A stretch of 64,000 nucleotides of DNA. It comes from Cryptomeria japonica. Its lineage: Eukaryota > Streptophyta > Pinopsida > Cupressales > Cupressaceae. The stretch spans positions 577,020,752-577,084,751 of the forward strand of contig NC_081405.1 of the NCBI RefSeq assembly GCF_030272615.1, written 5' to 3'. Numbering within the stretch: the first letter of the stretch is position 1; the number at the start of each line of letters is the position of its first letter. The notes under the pieces are model-generated. The model saw only the letters and a list, made by a program, of their open reading frames with translations, had not been told where the DNA came from and ran no database searches. Of the stretch, positions 33,782 to 45,899 are shown one piece after another. The position numbers and the translations under genes are program-made.

Positions 33782-35127
33782 CCTTCAAAGCTAAAGAAAA
33801 AGGCCAAGATTTTGAAATTTAAGGAACATACGACATCGGCTCTAATATGAACACTGTTGTGCTCACTACTTGTCTTCACGCCATTGAAGAGATTCAAAAT
33901 ATTATGCGGATCAAGATGAAAGCACTAAGATAATCTAAAACCTTTCTACAAACATCTCCTAGAGTAATCAATCAACAAGTTCTCATAGAAAAGAACAACA
34001 TTTCTCAACTAGTAAACATTGTCCTAACTAGGCATACTGTAGGACATCAGCATAGTAAATATTGTGTGTTGGAGCACCGAAACACCTAAAATTCATATCA
34101 GCTATCCAATACACCATCCTTAACATCCTCCCAAAACCACACAATCATACCAATCACCACAATAGAATGTATACAATTCTAGTGATCCTACTTGGACATG
34201 TTTCACTGTCAAACAATGATCTGAGGAGCAAAACCTTATTTCTATAGAGCATATTATGACTTGAAAACTTGACAGTCGGCCCCTAACACATTACCAATCT
34301 TAGTTATTGAAGCACACAATTAGAAGATGCAATGTGGTAAAATGCAGAGAAATTTACCAACACGCAATCATAAGGAAATAGATTGTTCTATACTTATCAA
34401 CAAATTTCTTCAATCCTCTAATTATGAAGATGAACTCAAATGCCATCCAAATGACTTCTTTAGCATCTAGAAATCAACCAAAGTAACTGCATCATATAAC
34501 CAAGACATAACTCATGTGTATCAATACATACCATCTATATTAGACTAATATATTTTTATTTGATGTAATTCCATACTATCTTCTATGCCTAACCAATTTG
34601 CACGGGCACAATTGCTCTCAATTTGCTTAACACACATCATCTGATACATCAATGACCACCATACATACTCGAATCATCTCCTCAATGGCAACACATATTG
34701 TCGGACATCAAGTTGACGTCAATGACAACACATTGTGTCAACAATCTCTTGGTTTGTCATTGATGGTAATACTACAACATATATCAGTAAATCTACATCT
34801 CTACATACTCTCCCCCTTTCACCAATATCAACATTATTTATCTAGTATCTCTTTCATATTTTACCTAGCTAGCATCTCTCTCCCTTTGACATCAAGGACA
34901 AAGACATAATATTTACATCATCCAAAACAATATTGCATATGCTACCCCTAACAATAGACATTCATTAGAAAATTCTCCCCCTTAAATAGAGATCCCTCCA
35001 AAGACAAAACCAATATTATATACAAAAATCTTAAACTATAAACCCAAAAATCACACTGTATTCTATTGCCAAATTGTACAACCCAAAGTATTCTTATCTA
35101 TGCCTTAGCTCACTCTTAGAGGTAAGA
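33782..35127. other. Spacer with possible copia-like remnant
   Basis: CTCCCCCTTTCACC (about 34810) and CTCCCTTTGACATCAAGG (about 34874) resemble the text just inside copia 3' LTRs in other plants. No coding frame is identified. Confidence 0.3.
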
Positions 35128-35366
35128 TTTAGTAATTACTCTTATTCTAAGGAGAGCCACGCTTACCATAATTTTGATTGTTTTAATTTTATTAGGCCCC
35201 TTAGATAATATTCCAAAAGTTGAAACGACAAGGACATATACCTCTTGGATATCCTTTCAACCCTTTTGAAACATACATAAAGAGGGTAGAGAACTCCACA
35301 GAATTCTCATCTATTAGAACTAGGACTAGTATCATCACTGTACAAGTATTGAGGCAAAAACAAAAC
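35128..35366 (+). promoter_or_regulatory. Conserved upstream region, second coiled-coil gene
   Basis: Aligns with the upstream region of the left copy: AGATTTAGTAATT (35128), AGCCACGCTTACC (35155-35167), ATAAAGAGGGTAGA (35277-35290, 77 bases before the ATG) and a nearly identical 50-base leader. The upstream frame open from 35220 is not conserved in start or content with the other copy, so it is treated as leader. Confidence 0.5.
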
Positions 35367-35915
35367 ATGGCCGATGAGCAGATCGTATATGAAATGGAGC
35401 AGAGCCAGCAGGAAGAGGAAAACATTGTACAGTCACTTCACCAGCGTTTGGAAGATCTTGGCGACCGTGTGTATGCCTTAAAAGAAGAATCAACCAAATC
35501 AGAAATTGAATTTCATCGTTTACGTAACCACGTACTAGATAATGCCCCCATATCTCCCCGTACAAAGAGTACGTTTAATCGACCATTAGATAAAATCTGC
35601 GACAATCTGGACGATCTACGTGTTTTATTGAGGAAACGGCAATGGTCAACATTTCCAAGGTCATCGATTTCAGTTGGTTATCTTAATAAGAAAGAGTTTG
35701 AGTTGCCAATTGGCTGTAGTAATGAATGTGAAGATCCAAACGATGAATATGTTTACAGGAGGGATCCTAATGCAAAAACTAGAGAATTCGTACCGCCTAA
35801 ATCTGGTATGCGTAAAAGAGGTGTGTCAACGTTTACCGCAAAGAAGAGGGTATGCTCTCACTGCAACCACAAAGACCATACGTATAAGGAAGAGTTTGAG
35901 TTGCCCAAACGATAG
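35367..35915 (+). CDS. Second coiled-coil/basic-repeat protein, shortened
   Basis: 182 codons from the conserved ATG. Residues 1-75 match the coiled coil of the left copy (M-A-D-E-Q-I-V-Y-E-M-E-Q, then L-D-D-L-R-V-L-L). Then comes one basic unit with P-N-A-K-T-R, T-A-K-K-R-V and C-S-H-C-N-H-K-D-H-T-Y-K. Here Cys, Cys and His have exact CCHC spacing, and only the final Cys is Glu. The frame then re-enters a copy of E-E-F-E-L-P-K-R and stops. It has one repeat instead of four, then a frame break into another partial unit. Function unknown. Confidence 0.5.
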   Translation: MADEQIVYEMEQSQQEEENIVQSLHQRLEDLGDRVYALKEESTKSEIEFHRLRNHVLDNAPISPRTKSTFNRPLDKICDNLDDLRVLLRKRQWSTFPRSSISVGYLNKKEFELPIGCSNECEDPNDEYVYRRDPNAKTREFVPPKSGMRKRGVSTFTAKKRVCSHCNHKDHTYKEEFELPKR

Positions 35916-36140
35916 ATATGTTAACCAAGATACTAATAAGAGTTATCCTAATGGAGAAACACCATGCACACCACCTGAATCTCGAAGGCGTAGAGGACAT
36001 GGGTCAAGGAGTACCGCAAAGAAGAGGATTCGTTCTCATCGCAACCACAGAGACAATACCTATTAAATATATAAATAAATAATTTTTCAACTGTACGCTT
36101 CTATCTGTGAATAGTATCACAGACCCATATTATCATGTCA
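35916..36140 (+). pseudogene. Frame-shifted last repeat unit and conserved 3' flank
   Basis: In the next frame (to 36066) the sequence encodes S-Y-P-N-G-E-T-P, R-R-R-R-G-H-G-S-R-S-T-A-K-K-R-I and D-N-T-Y followed by TAA, clearly another repeat unit. The following ATAAATAAATAATTT and GTATCACAGACCCATA match the region 18800-18860 beyond the left copy, so homology continues about 75 bases past the coding end. Confidence 0.65.
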
Positions 36141-37500
36141 TGTGAATTGTAGTCATTTTATTGGCATCACTTGCTTTTGCTAAATATGATTAGTACCCAA
36201 ATATGCATATCAAATAGAGCAGTCATAGTCCATTCTTTGAGGTGAATCTTGATATGAAAAATATGTGTTAATTATTCTTGTCATTAATTATAATATAAAT
36301 CTTTGAATTTTCAGCTTTCACAACTTTTCACTTGTGCATATGGTTAATATGATTGTGTCAATAACACGTCTCTTTCTCTTTTAGTGTAATTTTGATATTG
36401 GCATCTCTTAATTATTCTCATTCTAAGATTATTATGGCTTAGTATGCATTATTTTTTAAGACTATTTTTTGTTGTTAATTTCAAAATAATGGTTTTGGTT
36501 AATGTGTATGTGGTTTGCTAGTGAACTTCAATAGCTCTTAGAAGGCTCACTACAAATCAAGTCTTGCTAAGTGCAAGGTTTCAATATCATATGAGATGAG
36601 GCTAGGATTGTCTTATTTGGATATGTCATGTTTAAAAGTTCTTAATCGATTATATCTTTTCAAAGTTGAATGATCTTACATAGTTTAAACTCTTTTGTTT
36701 ACCAATAGGGAAGTCATTAGATTCCCTTCTATTCTTCACACAATATGGGGTAAAATTACACAATAAAGAGCTCTTTTACATAATTTCATTTAAACATTTG
36801 ACATAAATAATGTAAATTGGAGAATCTCCTATGATTCTCTCATAGAAAATAATATAGAGTTCACTTGATATCTAATTATCACATTTTCAATATATGTTTT
36901 TAAGTTATAGGTACAACATACTACTGTATCTATTTTTTAAAAATTTTGGGTTATCAATTCAAGAATCTTCTAATTTGTAAATTATAACAATAAATGATAA
37001 ATTATTATTGATGATGTAAAATAACAATATATCAATTTCAATGTTATATTATAGTTCAATTTTTGTTTGGATTGTTTTACCAAATAATTTTTGTAATATG
37101 TTTTTCTTTCAAAAATTTATTTATTATAATTTAATACTTTTATTAAAAACATTTGTCTCATAATGTTAAAAAATTAAATAATATCAATATTTTCGGAACA
37201 TAGATCTTGAATTTGATAGTTGAAGAATCTATATTTATATTTTTCATATCTAATTCAATATTTATATTACCAATTTCTAATTATTAGCAATATAATTCAA
37301 TGCATTGTCCATTCCCTTTGATAAAATTTGTTTCATGTATATACAAATATAATTTTACTTGATTGTAAATAAGAAATCAATATGTCAGTTGAATAATTTT
37401 TTTCATATTTTTTACTTACAATTTATTATTATTTTTTGTGATAAACCTATGTTGACTAGTAACAAGTGAATATATATTATAATAAATCAAAATAAAAAAT
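36141..37500. other. AT-rich spacer
   Basis: No open frame over 60 codons and no repeat recognised. Confidence 0.6.
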
Positions 37501-38859
37501 AATTTATAAAAAAAAAGAATGAGGGCAAATGAAGTCAAGGATTCATGTATTCTTTTTGGAATTCAAAAGTTTGTTTGTACTATGTGAATCATCCTTAGGT
37601 TTTTCTTCTTTTGGCTATTTCTATTAGTATGACTATCTAATTTATGTTAGGTAGTTCATGATTAAATATAATCATTAGGCATCATGTAGGAGATGTCGTC
37701 AATTTCTCATGTTTAGAGTCACTTCAGGTTTTACTATATGGTCTAATGTGTTTGCATGATTTCACATGGGAGGTTGTAGATTACGGACCACAACTGAAAA
37801 TGGAAGTAGTGGTAGATGACTAAAGTGACCTAGATGAGATAGTATATGACATACATAGAGTGGTTTTTTATGTAGAGTTACAAATGGGTATAGATTATAG
37901 TGTGGGAGAAAAACTACAGTAAATGGTTCACTATAGGATTAGGAGCAACCTTTTGTGGGAAGGATGTGTGATGCAATGATGGAGGCTTCTAGGAGACTAA
38001 GAGGTAGATGGGTAGGGTGTGTATCAAGGGTGGTGGTAGTAAGGAGGGGTAGGGGAGGATGTTGGAGTAGATGTAGACATGCTACCTTCATACAATGGAG
38101 GGATGGTACATGAGAGGATGCAATAACAAACATTAATGACAATGGTTTTAATATAAATGACAATTACTCTCATTTATCTTGCCCTAACAACTTAAAAATG
38201 GAAGAGGGGGAAGAAGGATACCTTGAGTAGATGCCAAAATTTTGATTAGTAGAATTGTGGGAGTGGGATAAATTAATAGAAAATAAGAAAGTAAACTTAG
38301 GGAAATGATTAGCGCAATCCCTCAACCATGTTCATGTCATACAACCTTTTCTAGATGATGTTAAAGTTAGACTAGAGATGATTTTTTATAAATATTTAAA
38401 ACATCTAGAGATGGATAGGTGTGGAATCTAGGCATACCTATCTATGGTGACATCTAAGAGATTTAATATCTAGGATCTCAAATTAAGGGAGCTAGTTATT
38501 GTGACTTTAAGGTTACAATATGTGACTTTGGAGCATGGGACCACATGTTGTCTTGGAGATAAATTTATTATGAAAATTTATCTCGTAGATATATTGTGAA
38601 ATCATAAACATTCCATCATAAATAATATATTTCAAATTTAAAAAATTGCATAACATAGAGAATACCTCTCATAAACTTTATCTATCAAACTAAATTTAGA
38701 AAGAGAGGTTGACCAAATCAAAATAATTATCACGAGTATTTTAATAGCTAGCCCAAGTGGTCAAGCACAAGAGATTTCATTTATAGAAACAACTATTCCA
38801 TTTAAATATTGCAACACATCCTAAATAGATGTGGTTGATAAGCTATGTTTAGAAAGGAA
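37501..38859. other. Unassigned sequence, possible decayed transposon
   Basis: Mixed composition with scattered short frames on both strands. A perfect 11-bp stem with 7-base loop lies at 38556-38584. Nothing can be assigned to a family. Confidence 0.35.
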
Positions 38860-40770
38860 TAGCATTTGAAAAACAAAATGAGCAAGAGAGGAGGTTGTGG
38901 TAGGATTTCAGTGGTTGTAGGAGAGGTAGATAAAGAGGGCTCTATTATGTGGTTAGTAGTGGGGTTTTTATTTTCCATATTTTTTCTTCTAGTTTTCATG
39001 GAGACACTGCCTACTAGGGTATCATTCTCTAGGTGGGCCTTTCCTCTTCTTTCTTGGTTGTGGTTATTGTGTTACTCGTCCCTGTTGTCATAGTTATTCT
39101 CTTAAAAACATGGGTTCCTTTGGGGGTTTCTAGTTTTTGTTATTTCCTCTATGGTTGTGGTTTTATCCCCCCTATCCCTTTCCTTTGATTCGATGTTGAT
39201 CATCCTATCCTATTTTGGCTAGATGTTTGAGTTTGTTGTGTTTTGTGAGATGAGTGATCTCGACTTCTCAACTTGGATTCCCTCCCTATTCTTTATTTGG
39301 GAGCTATCTCATAGTATTGTTTTCATCTACTCTATTGCATTTTGTAAGGTTCTCTTGTTTGGACTAGATTTTTTTGGCATTGATTCCTTGGCCTTAGATA
39401 TATTATTTTTTACCTTGGGTACTCTACAATGGTGTTCCTCTCTGTTGTTGTGGTTTCTATCTTCCCCTGTGTGCCTCCAAGAAAGTCTCTAGTGTGGCTT
39501 CTTCTATTTTCTCTCTAGAATGCATCAAGTCTAATGTTTTCTATTGTAGTGGTTCCTCTGCCTCTCAAAACAATTGACTCTTCTTCCCCTTATCATTGTT
39601 GATTCTCCTTCATATTGGACACCACCTATATTACATCTGGGCTAGTTGTGATGGATATGGCTGGTGGTTTTGTTGTTTGGGCTAAGGGGTTTGTTTTTTC
39701 AACCTTCCATTTTTGGTAGCTATGGTTTCAATCCTTTATCTATCAGTTGTTAATGAGAGTTTTTGTATTTCTATGAATATTTATTCTTCTATGAAAGACA
39801 ACTTTCTTTTTAGAGTTTGATCTTCACTAGCGGTTGTGGGTTGGCTTTTGTTGCATTTTGTGGGCTATTTACCATTTAGAGAATTAATTAGAGAGGTGTC
39901 CACTTCCTTTGTCCCTACTTCTATTATGGTCACTAGCTTCCTTTTGAGAGTGTTGTTTTCTTCTGACTTTTTAGTGGTACTACTAACGATAGACCTATTG
40001 AGGTTGGTTGTGATGTTTGTTTGTACGGATTTGTACTAGTATAATGTTTAGAGATGCATTTAAAAACAATTAGAAATTTTTTATTCTAGACCATCCTTTG
40101 GTCATAGATTTAGAGGTTGATGTCACCATCATTATTTTTTCCTATCTCAATGTGGCTAGTGATACTGTAGGCAATGGACCTATTGAGATAGTCCAATATG
40201 TTCTATCTATATAAATCACTATAGGTAAATGTTTTAGGGGTTCCTTTTGAAACTCTTTGGGTTGTTTTGTTCTATTCCATTCCTTAGCTATCCTATTTAG
40301 TGTTTGTCTAAAATGGATAGGTTATTATTCTACTACAAGGTTTCTAGGTAACTTCCAAAACTAGTTATTTTTTAGAGCTTTGTGGTTTCCTTCATTGTCT
40401 AAGAATATCTCTATACAATGCCTTTAGACAAAAGGTTGTAGAAATCCTTTCAAAATCTGTTATTTTGTTTATTGTTTCCTTAACTAATTTATTTCTTGTG
40501 TAAGGGTTTTTGTTTGGAAGATGGTTAGGGATTCCTCCCTAAGCCCTTTAGTTATGAAAATGTGATGTTTTTGGAGATTTCGAAACCCTTGTTCCTACCT
40601 ATTGGTTGGTCCAATCAAAATCCTCTCCTTCAAAAAAGGTTTAACCTTTTTTTTAATTTTGGGGGTCTCATTTCTCATGAGCTCCTTTGGCTTGTCTACC
40701 TAGTTGGATATTATGTAATGGTTAAGGCCATCTCATTTCTTTGATCAAACCCTTGGAAGTAGGGTTTCAG
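38860..40770 (+). mobile_element. LINE-like fragment, plus strand
   Basis: G/T-rich sequence with several 60-90 codon frames of no known family. Toward its right end it carries degenerate GGTT...AAA(A)CCC-type motifs (GGTTGTAGAAATCC near 40430, GGTTAGGGATTCC near 40520, and AAACCCTTGG near 40745). These resemble the motif series in LINE copies A and B but on the other strand. Membership in that family is a weak inference. Confidence 0.3.
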
Positions 40771-42523
40771 GATAGATTTTAGAAAACTATTCACAAAATA
40801 CTAAAATCTTAATGAAATATTATTAAACAGGTTTCTATAGAAAGGTGAATCAACTAGATTTCAGATGGCACCAGTGTCACATCCCTATTCAATCGTACAA
40901 GAGAGTTATGAATGTTATAGCAGTTAAAAACCACAAAACAATATGGAAACAAGGCTTTAATTTTGTATTATTCTTCTTGTCTTCACCCAATAACTCACTA
41001 ACAACCATTCCTTGACCCAAAAGAGATTGTTTAAACTTTTTTACAACCATTTCTAACTCTCCCTAAATTATTTTTGAATAGGTGACTGTTGGTTACAAAG
41101 AAATGCTCATTAATATGGCAATATTTGCAAAAAGTTGACAACTTTGTTCAAACTCAAAAAAATGACTCAAATCCACCTATACTAACCCTAGACATATTAA
41201 AATAGACTTAGAAGGACTTATTACATAAATTCCATCCAATTGGAGTACTTTGACCATGATTGACCATATTCAGCCCTTGTTGGTCTGCATATGATGATTG
41301 GCTTGAAAGCCTTACAAATTGAATTGTATGACCTTAAAAATGAAATTGTACGTATTAAAATTGGTCCTTATGATCTTATTATGTTTCCACAAGACACATT
41401 TAAAGAAATAATTACAGTAAATCCTTCATGAGGCATAAGAGTGACTAGCTGTTCCTGCACCATACTCCCCATGGAAATGAAACTCAAGTCCCTTGAGTGA
41501 GGACCTGCAACAAGATAATGTTTTATATTTTCCTTCTCTGATCTCTAAATTTTTCTCTCATCTAGTGTACCTTTCCAATGAGCTAGGTACTAAAAGCATG
41601 CACAAACTCTTAATCCTGCACCAACATTCTTTTTCATCTTTACTCTTGGTTTGCCCATTCTCTTGCTGAGATCTTTGGACCTGTCAAAGGATAATTAATG
41701 CCCTTTTGAATCTAATATTCCTGATACTTGCACTGAGAAAAATACAATAACAACTTCATAGATAAAAACAATTTGATTAGTATCAATGTCATACATGAAA
41801 TTTTTGTTTTGCTTCTCAAATCTCCTAGGTGCCTCCTACCACATTACACTGCCTAAGGGAGTTATCTAATTATTTTATCATCAACCTTATCATGAACCTG
41901 GTCCTCTTTTAGTAAGTTTGTAAGAAAATTGGGAAGACCAACCAATGATCTTTGACCATCTTCTTCTAAGGAAATTGGAAAATGTGAGAAGAGTCCTACT
42001 TGGGAGGGGAAGATCTCTTAACTTAGATTCATTACCAACTCTCCAATCTTGGAGATCAAGAGTTTTGAAGGATTTGAATTTTAGAAGAAAAAATTAGCTA
42101 AGGAAAGGAAGCCTGTAGTTGGTGGGATGTTTTATTTTCTTGGGTTGGAAGATCTTCATCAAATATTCATCACCACATTCCATTTCCAGGAGTTGAGGTT
42201 CGTGCGTGTCACATTAAAAATTAAGTGTGTTTTCTTGTTGTTTTATGTCTAAATCTTGCAGTTTGAAAGTGTTTTTGTGTGTGATTCATGAGTTTGAGTT
42301 ATTGTGATTTTGATGTGTTCTTGCATATTTTTGAATTCATTTCATATGGTTGTATATAAATGGGAGTTAAGACCAAACTCACCCTTGGGAGGGCATAGTA
42401 GTCTTGGGGTGAAGGCAGTTTGACAGTCTTAGGGTGTAGATCTTTGTTCGAGAAAGAGAGAGAAACTTGGATCTGGGATCCTTTTTTATTTGGGTCATGA
42501 GAGACCAAGTCAGACGAAAGAAA

Positions 42524-42526
<3 letters not shown>
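40771..42526. other. Unassigned spacer
   Basis: No recognisable coding, RNA gene or terminal repeats. Confidence 0.5.

Positions 42527-42566
<40 letters not shown>
42527..42566. repeat. (GA)20 microsatellite
   Basis: Forty uninterrupted bases of GA. Confidence 0.98.
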
Positions 42567-42570
<4 letters not shown>

Positions 42571-44030
42571 TGTTTATGATGAAATTGAATGGTTAATGTT
42601 ATGGATGTATTTGTTTCTCATTTCTATGGCAGATCACCCCTTTGATTTGGTCCATCTTCACCCCTATATTTCAAGTCATATTTGACTTTGTGCAAGATTG
42701 AAAAGATGGGAGTTTTGTGTTGATTCTCTAAGTTGCTGAAATATGGTTTTTTATGTATAAGTATGGCTGTAACTTGTTTGGTACCTAGATCTCCCTAGCT
42801 CGTGGGTGGCCTCTTGTAGGCCTAGGTTGGGAGGTGAGCCTCCATTGTCACAATCAAAGAGTTACTTTATTATAGGTCCGCATATTGGTTGTAGAAGATT
42901 CAAGGAAAAAAAATGGGGTAACTACCTATGTGGCTAATTGAAGAGTGTTATCAAGTCGCATCCTCATGATTGTTTCAGATTATGGTGCTTTTTATGTGAT
43001 TAGTGAAATAAAATAAAAAGGATTGTAAAAGGGAAAAGAAACCTATGTATTTCATTTTCCTACTATTGATTTTTTTTTTTAAAGTATGTGAAAAGAATGT
43101 ATATGTTCCATTAAGTTTATTTACTTAGTAGCAAAGAAAAAGAGACAAGGAATATGTAGTTAAGTCTGTTGTAATCTTTATTTGATAAAGAATACAAAGC
43201 TGGAAAAATATTTACCTTTTAATGGTATTGAGATGTTAATTTTCAGATTTAAGCTAATGTGGAAATCAATGAAACTATGCAATTTCCTAAAATTGTATTG
43301 TGTTATATACATTTTTTTATCAACTCATTGTTAGTTTTCATTCCTAGATGATTATTTCAAATGTCAACTTGAAAGGGAAGAAAATTCCTAAATCTGCATC
43401 TTCCATTAACGTCTAAATGAGTGTTAGCATGAGATTAATCTTTATTTAAGTTTGATTCTAAACTTAGGTAATGTTCTACATTATAAGATATAGAAAGATT
43501 ATTCTAACAAAAATAAAGAAAGAGCTTCCTTCTATTATCTGCTTTTACATTTATAACAAACTAGAAAAATGGATTGCTTTGGGAAAATAATATTGTAGTT
43601 AGATTTAATCCAAGAGTTAAAGAAATGCTATAACAACAATAGGAAAAGTTTCTTTATAATTTCCTATTTTACATTCCATGTCATTTAGTCAGAAAATGAA
43701 ATGAAAGAACATTAGATTTAAACAAAACATTAGGAACTAGATAAAATTATGTGAGAACTTAGTATTCAAGCCCTCTGTTTTATTTTATTTTTTGGGCTTG
43801 AAAGGAGGAAGGATCTCCATAGTAGGGATTCCTCCTCTCTTTCTCATCCCCCTTTTATAACTCTTTATTTAATCATATATTGAATCAACATTAAACCAAA
43901 AAAAAAGAGATCTAAAGAACCTACATCTATTACAAAGATAAGAGATTAAACCTGCATCTTTCTATTCAAAAGAAACAGATTGTTAAAGATCATCCAACTA
44001 ACTAGATATATACTTGAGTATAAATTAAGT
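42567..44030. other. AT-rich spacer
   Basis: No coding or repeat structure recognised. Confidence 0.5.
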
Positions 44031-44032
44031 GT

Positions 44033-44064
<32 letters not shown>

Positions 44065-44360
44065 CACACACACATATAGATGTATGTATGTATGTATATA
44101 GATGTATGTATATATGTATATATATTACATATACATATATGTATTATATATACATATAAATATACATATATATACATATATACATACATCTATATATGTA
44201 TATATCTATATATGTGTGTGTGTGTGTGTGCCTATCTCTCTCTCTATACATATATATACATATACATATATATATATGTATATATATACATATACATATA
44301 TATATATGTATATATATACATATACATATATATATATGTATATATATATATACATATATA
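44031..44360. repeat. Compound TA/CA/TG microsatellite, palindromic
   Basis: A (TA)n run, a (CA)n run (about 44056-44074), TATG units, then a (GT)n run (about 44215-44230), a short (TC)n and more (TA)n. The CA side and GT side with their TATAGATGTATG / CATACATCTATA flanks can pair with each other over roughly 180 bases with interruptions. Confidence 0.9.
44251..44340. repeat. Three exact 30-bp units
   Basis: The unit TATATATACATATACATATA plus TATATATGTA is present three times without a mismatch at 44251, 44281 and 44311. Confidence 0.95.
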
Positions 44361-44548
44361 AATCTACACAAAAAAATAAACTTAACAAAAGAGGGATATT
44401 TTAAACACCAAAACAGTCTGTACATATACATATATGTATTATATTATATATATAAAAATATATATATATTTAAACAAAGGTGAAAAGGGGGGAGATGGGA
44501 GGAGGGGATGCCTCCACCCCACCCCTGTGGTGAGCGGCCTCACCGATT

Positions 44549-44720
44549 GGGCCGTGACCCACGATGGGGAGCAGCGCCATTGGGGGTTGTGACACACATA
44601 GTGGGTCATGACCTGCACAGTGGGCCACGAGCCACTATGGGAAGCAGCACCACCGAGGGCAGCATGACTCACATAGAGGGCCATGACACACCAATGGGCG
44701 CGTCCCACCATGGCTCCCAA
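44549..44720. repeat. GC-rich 73-bp minisatellite, about 2.3 units
   Basis: GGGCC at 44549 and 44622 and GGGCG at 44696 start units of 73-74 bases sharing CCAC.ATGGG..GCAGC.CC and TGAC.CACATAG.GGG.CATGAC. It stands out as GC-rich inside AT-rich flanks. The minus-strand frame over it (94 codons) is probably fortuitous. Confidence 0.75.
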
Positions 44721-45899
44721 CAAATGAGGGCCATGAAAAGAAACCCCTAGGCATACAAATCCACCACTGCTCCTCTTCTGCCCCTCATTCTTTCAAAAAA
44801 AAGATGGTAAGAAAAGAACAATGCCCTAACTTATTGATAATTAAGGGCATATTCAAAATTGTCTTAGAAAATAGTATAAAATTTTAGGGTTAATGTATAA
44901 AAAAAGTAAAATTATATTATATGCAGGAAAAGTGGTGCAATGTAATGAATATTTTGAATTCAAGACTAGTCCACACACCAATGAGACTCTTGGTGCAAGT
45001 TATGGAGTTATATGAAACAGCTCAACCTCCCAAGGGATGTTTCATTGTTCTCTATCTCACAAGACCCCTCAAGCCAATTCTTTTGCTCTTTGATCACTGA
45101 GCAAAGTGACTTAGGAATGACAATCATGAGAATAGGGGATGTTTGATCAATCTAACATGAATGCAATCCTAAATGTGGATGATATTAACAAATAAAATTA
45201 AACTACCATGTATATAATGATAAGATGAAATGATTGGTAAAAGAACTATCCTAACATGATACACTAGCTTTATTTGATTATTGTGATAAAGAGAAATACT
45301 TCTAAAATGCTTATTAGATTATTTCTATTCAAAGAGAGACTAAAATGGTTGATAAAAATGGGTATACATTAGATGCATAAAACTTGGATCCTTTGATGAT
45401 AGTAGAATGGCTCTATTTATAGGGAAAATAGGGAAACAAAGGGTCAAGATTGGATGATCCTATCAAGGGTCGGGATAAAAAGTTATCAATCCATGTTTAC
45501 AATTCTCACCAATGAAATGGTGACAATTATCAACATAAGACTGCTTGAGAGGAGATGTAAGAAGCATTAAATGCTTGAAAAGACCTCATGGTTACCTTAG
45601 GAGGTAAGGGTTAAGGTTAGGTTAAGATTATCCATTGGATAAAGCTTTTATGCAAAGGATAAACTCTTGTGCAAGGGTTAAAGGGATAACCATGGTCAAA
45701 GAAATGAATACTTGATGAGACCCTTGGGTTAGATGAGGGTTGAGTTAGAGAGAAAGTCTCTAATCATGCAAGAGGTTTGAGTTAACCATTAATGGTTTGG
45801 TATACTTTAAAGGTTAAATTGTTGAAGTACTAATACATTTGCCCTAAAATTCCAACGGTGGTTTCCGACGGAGAAGGTATATTGTGAACAAATTTGTTT

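Noticed and set aside
35220-35366. Upstream extension of the second repeat gene's frame (49 codons)
   Set aside because: The corresponding leader in the left copy has neither the ATG nor a conserved peptide, so the shared ATG at 35367 is preferred.
38556-38584. 11-bp stem with 7-base loop as terminator
   Set aside because: A single AT-rich hairpin in a eukaryotic intergenic region with no gene upstream; expected by chance.
39223-40039. Hydrophobic frames resembling membrane proteins
   Set aside because: The T-rich composition of the strand yields Phe/Leu-rich translations; no conserved motif or start context.
44080-44431. Several 90-100 codon frames rich in Tyr/Ile/Cys
   Set aside because: They are read-through of TA, CA and TG microsatellites in all frames; composition is purely repeat-driven.
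44439-44723. 94-codon minus-strand frame
   Set aside because: It covers the GC-rich minisatellite and ends in TA-repeat; no domain and repeat-encoded content.
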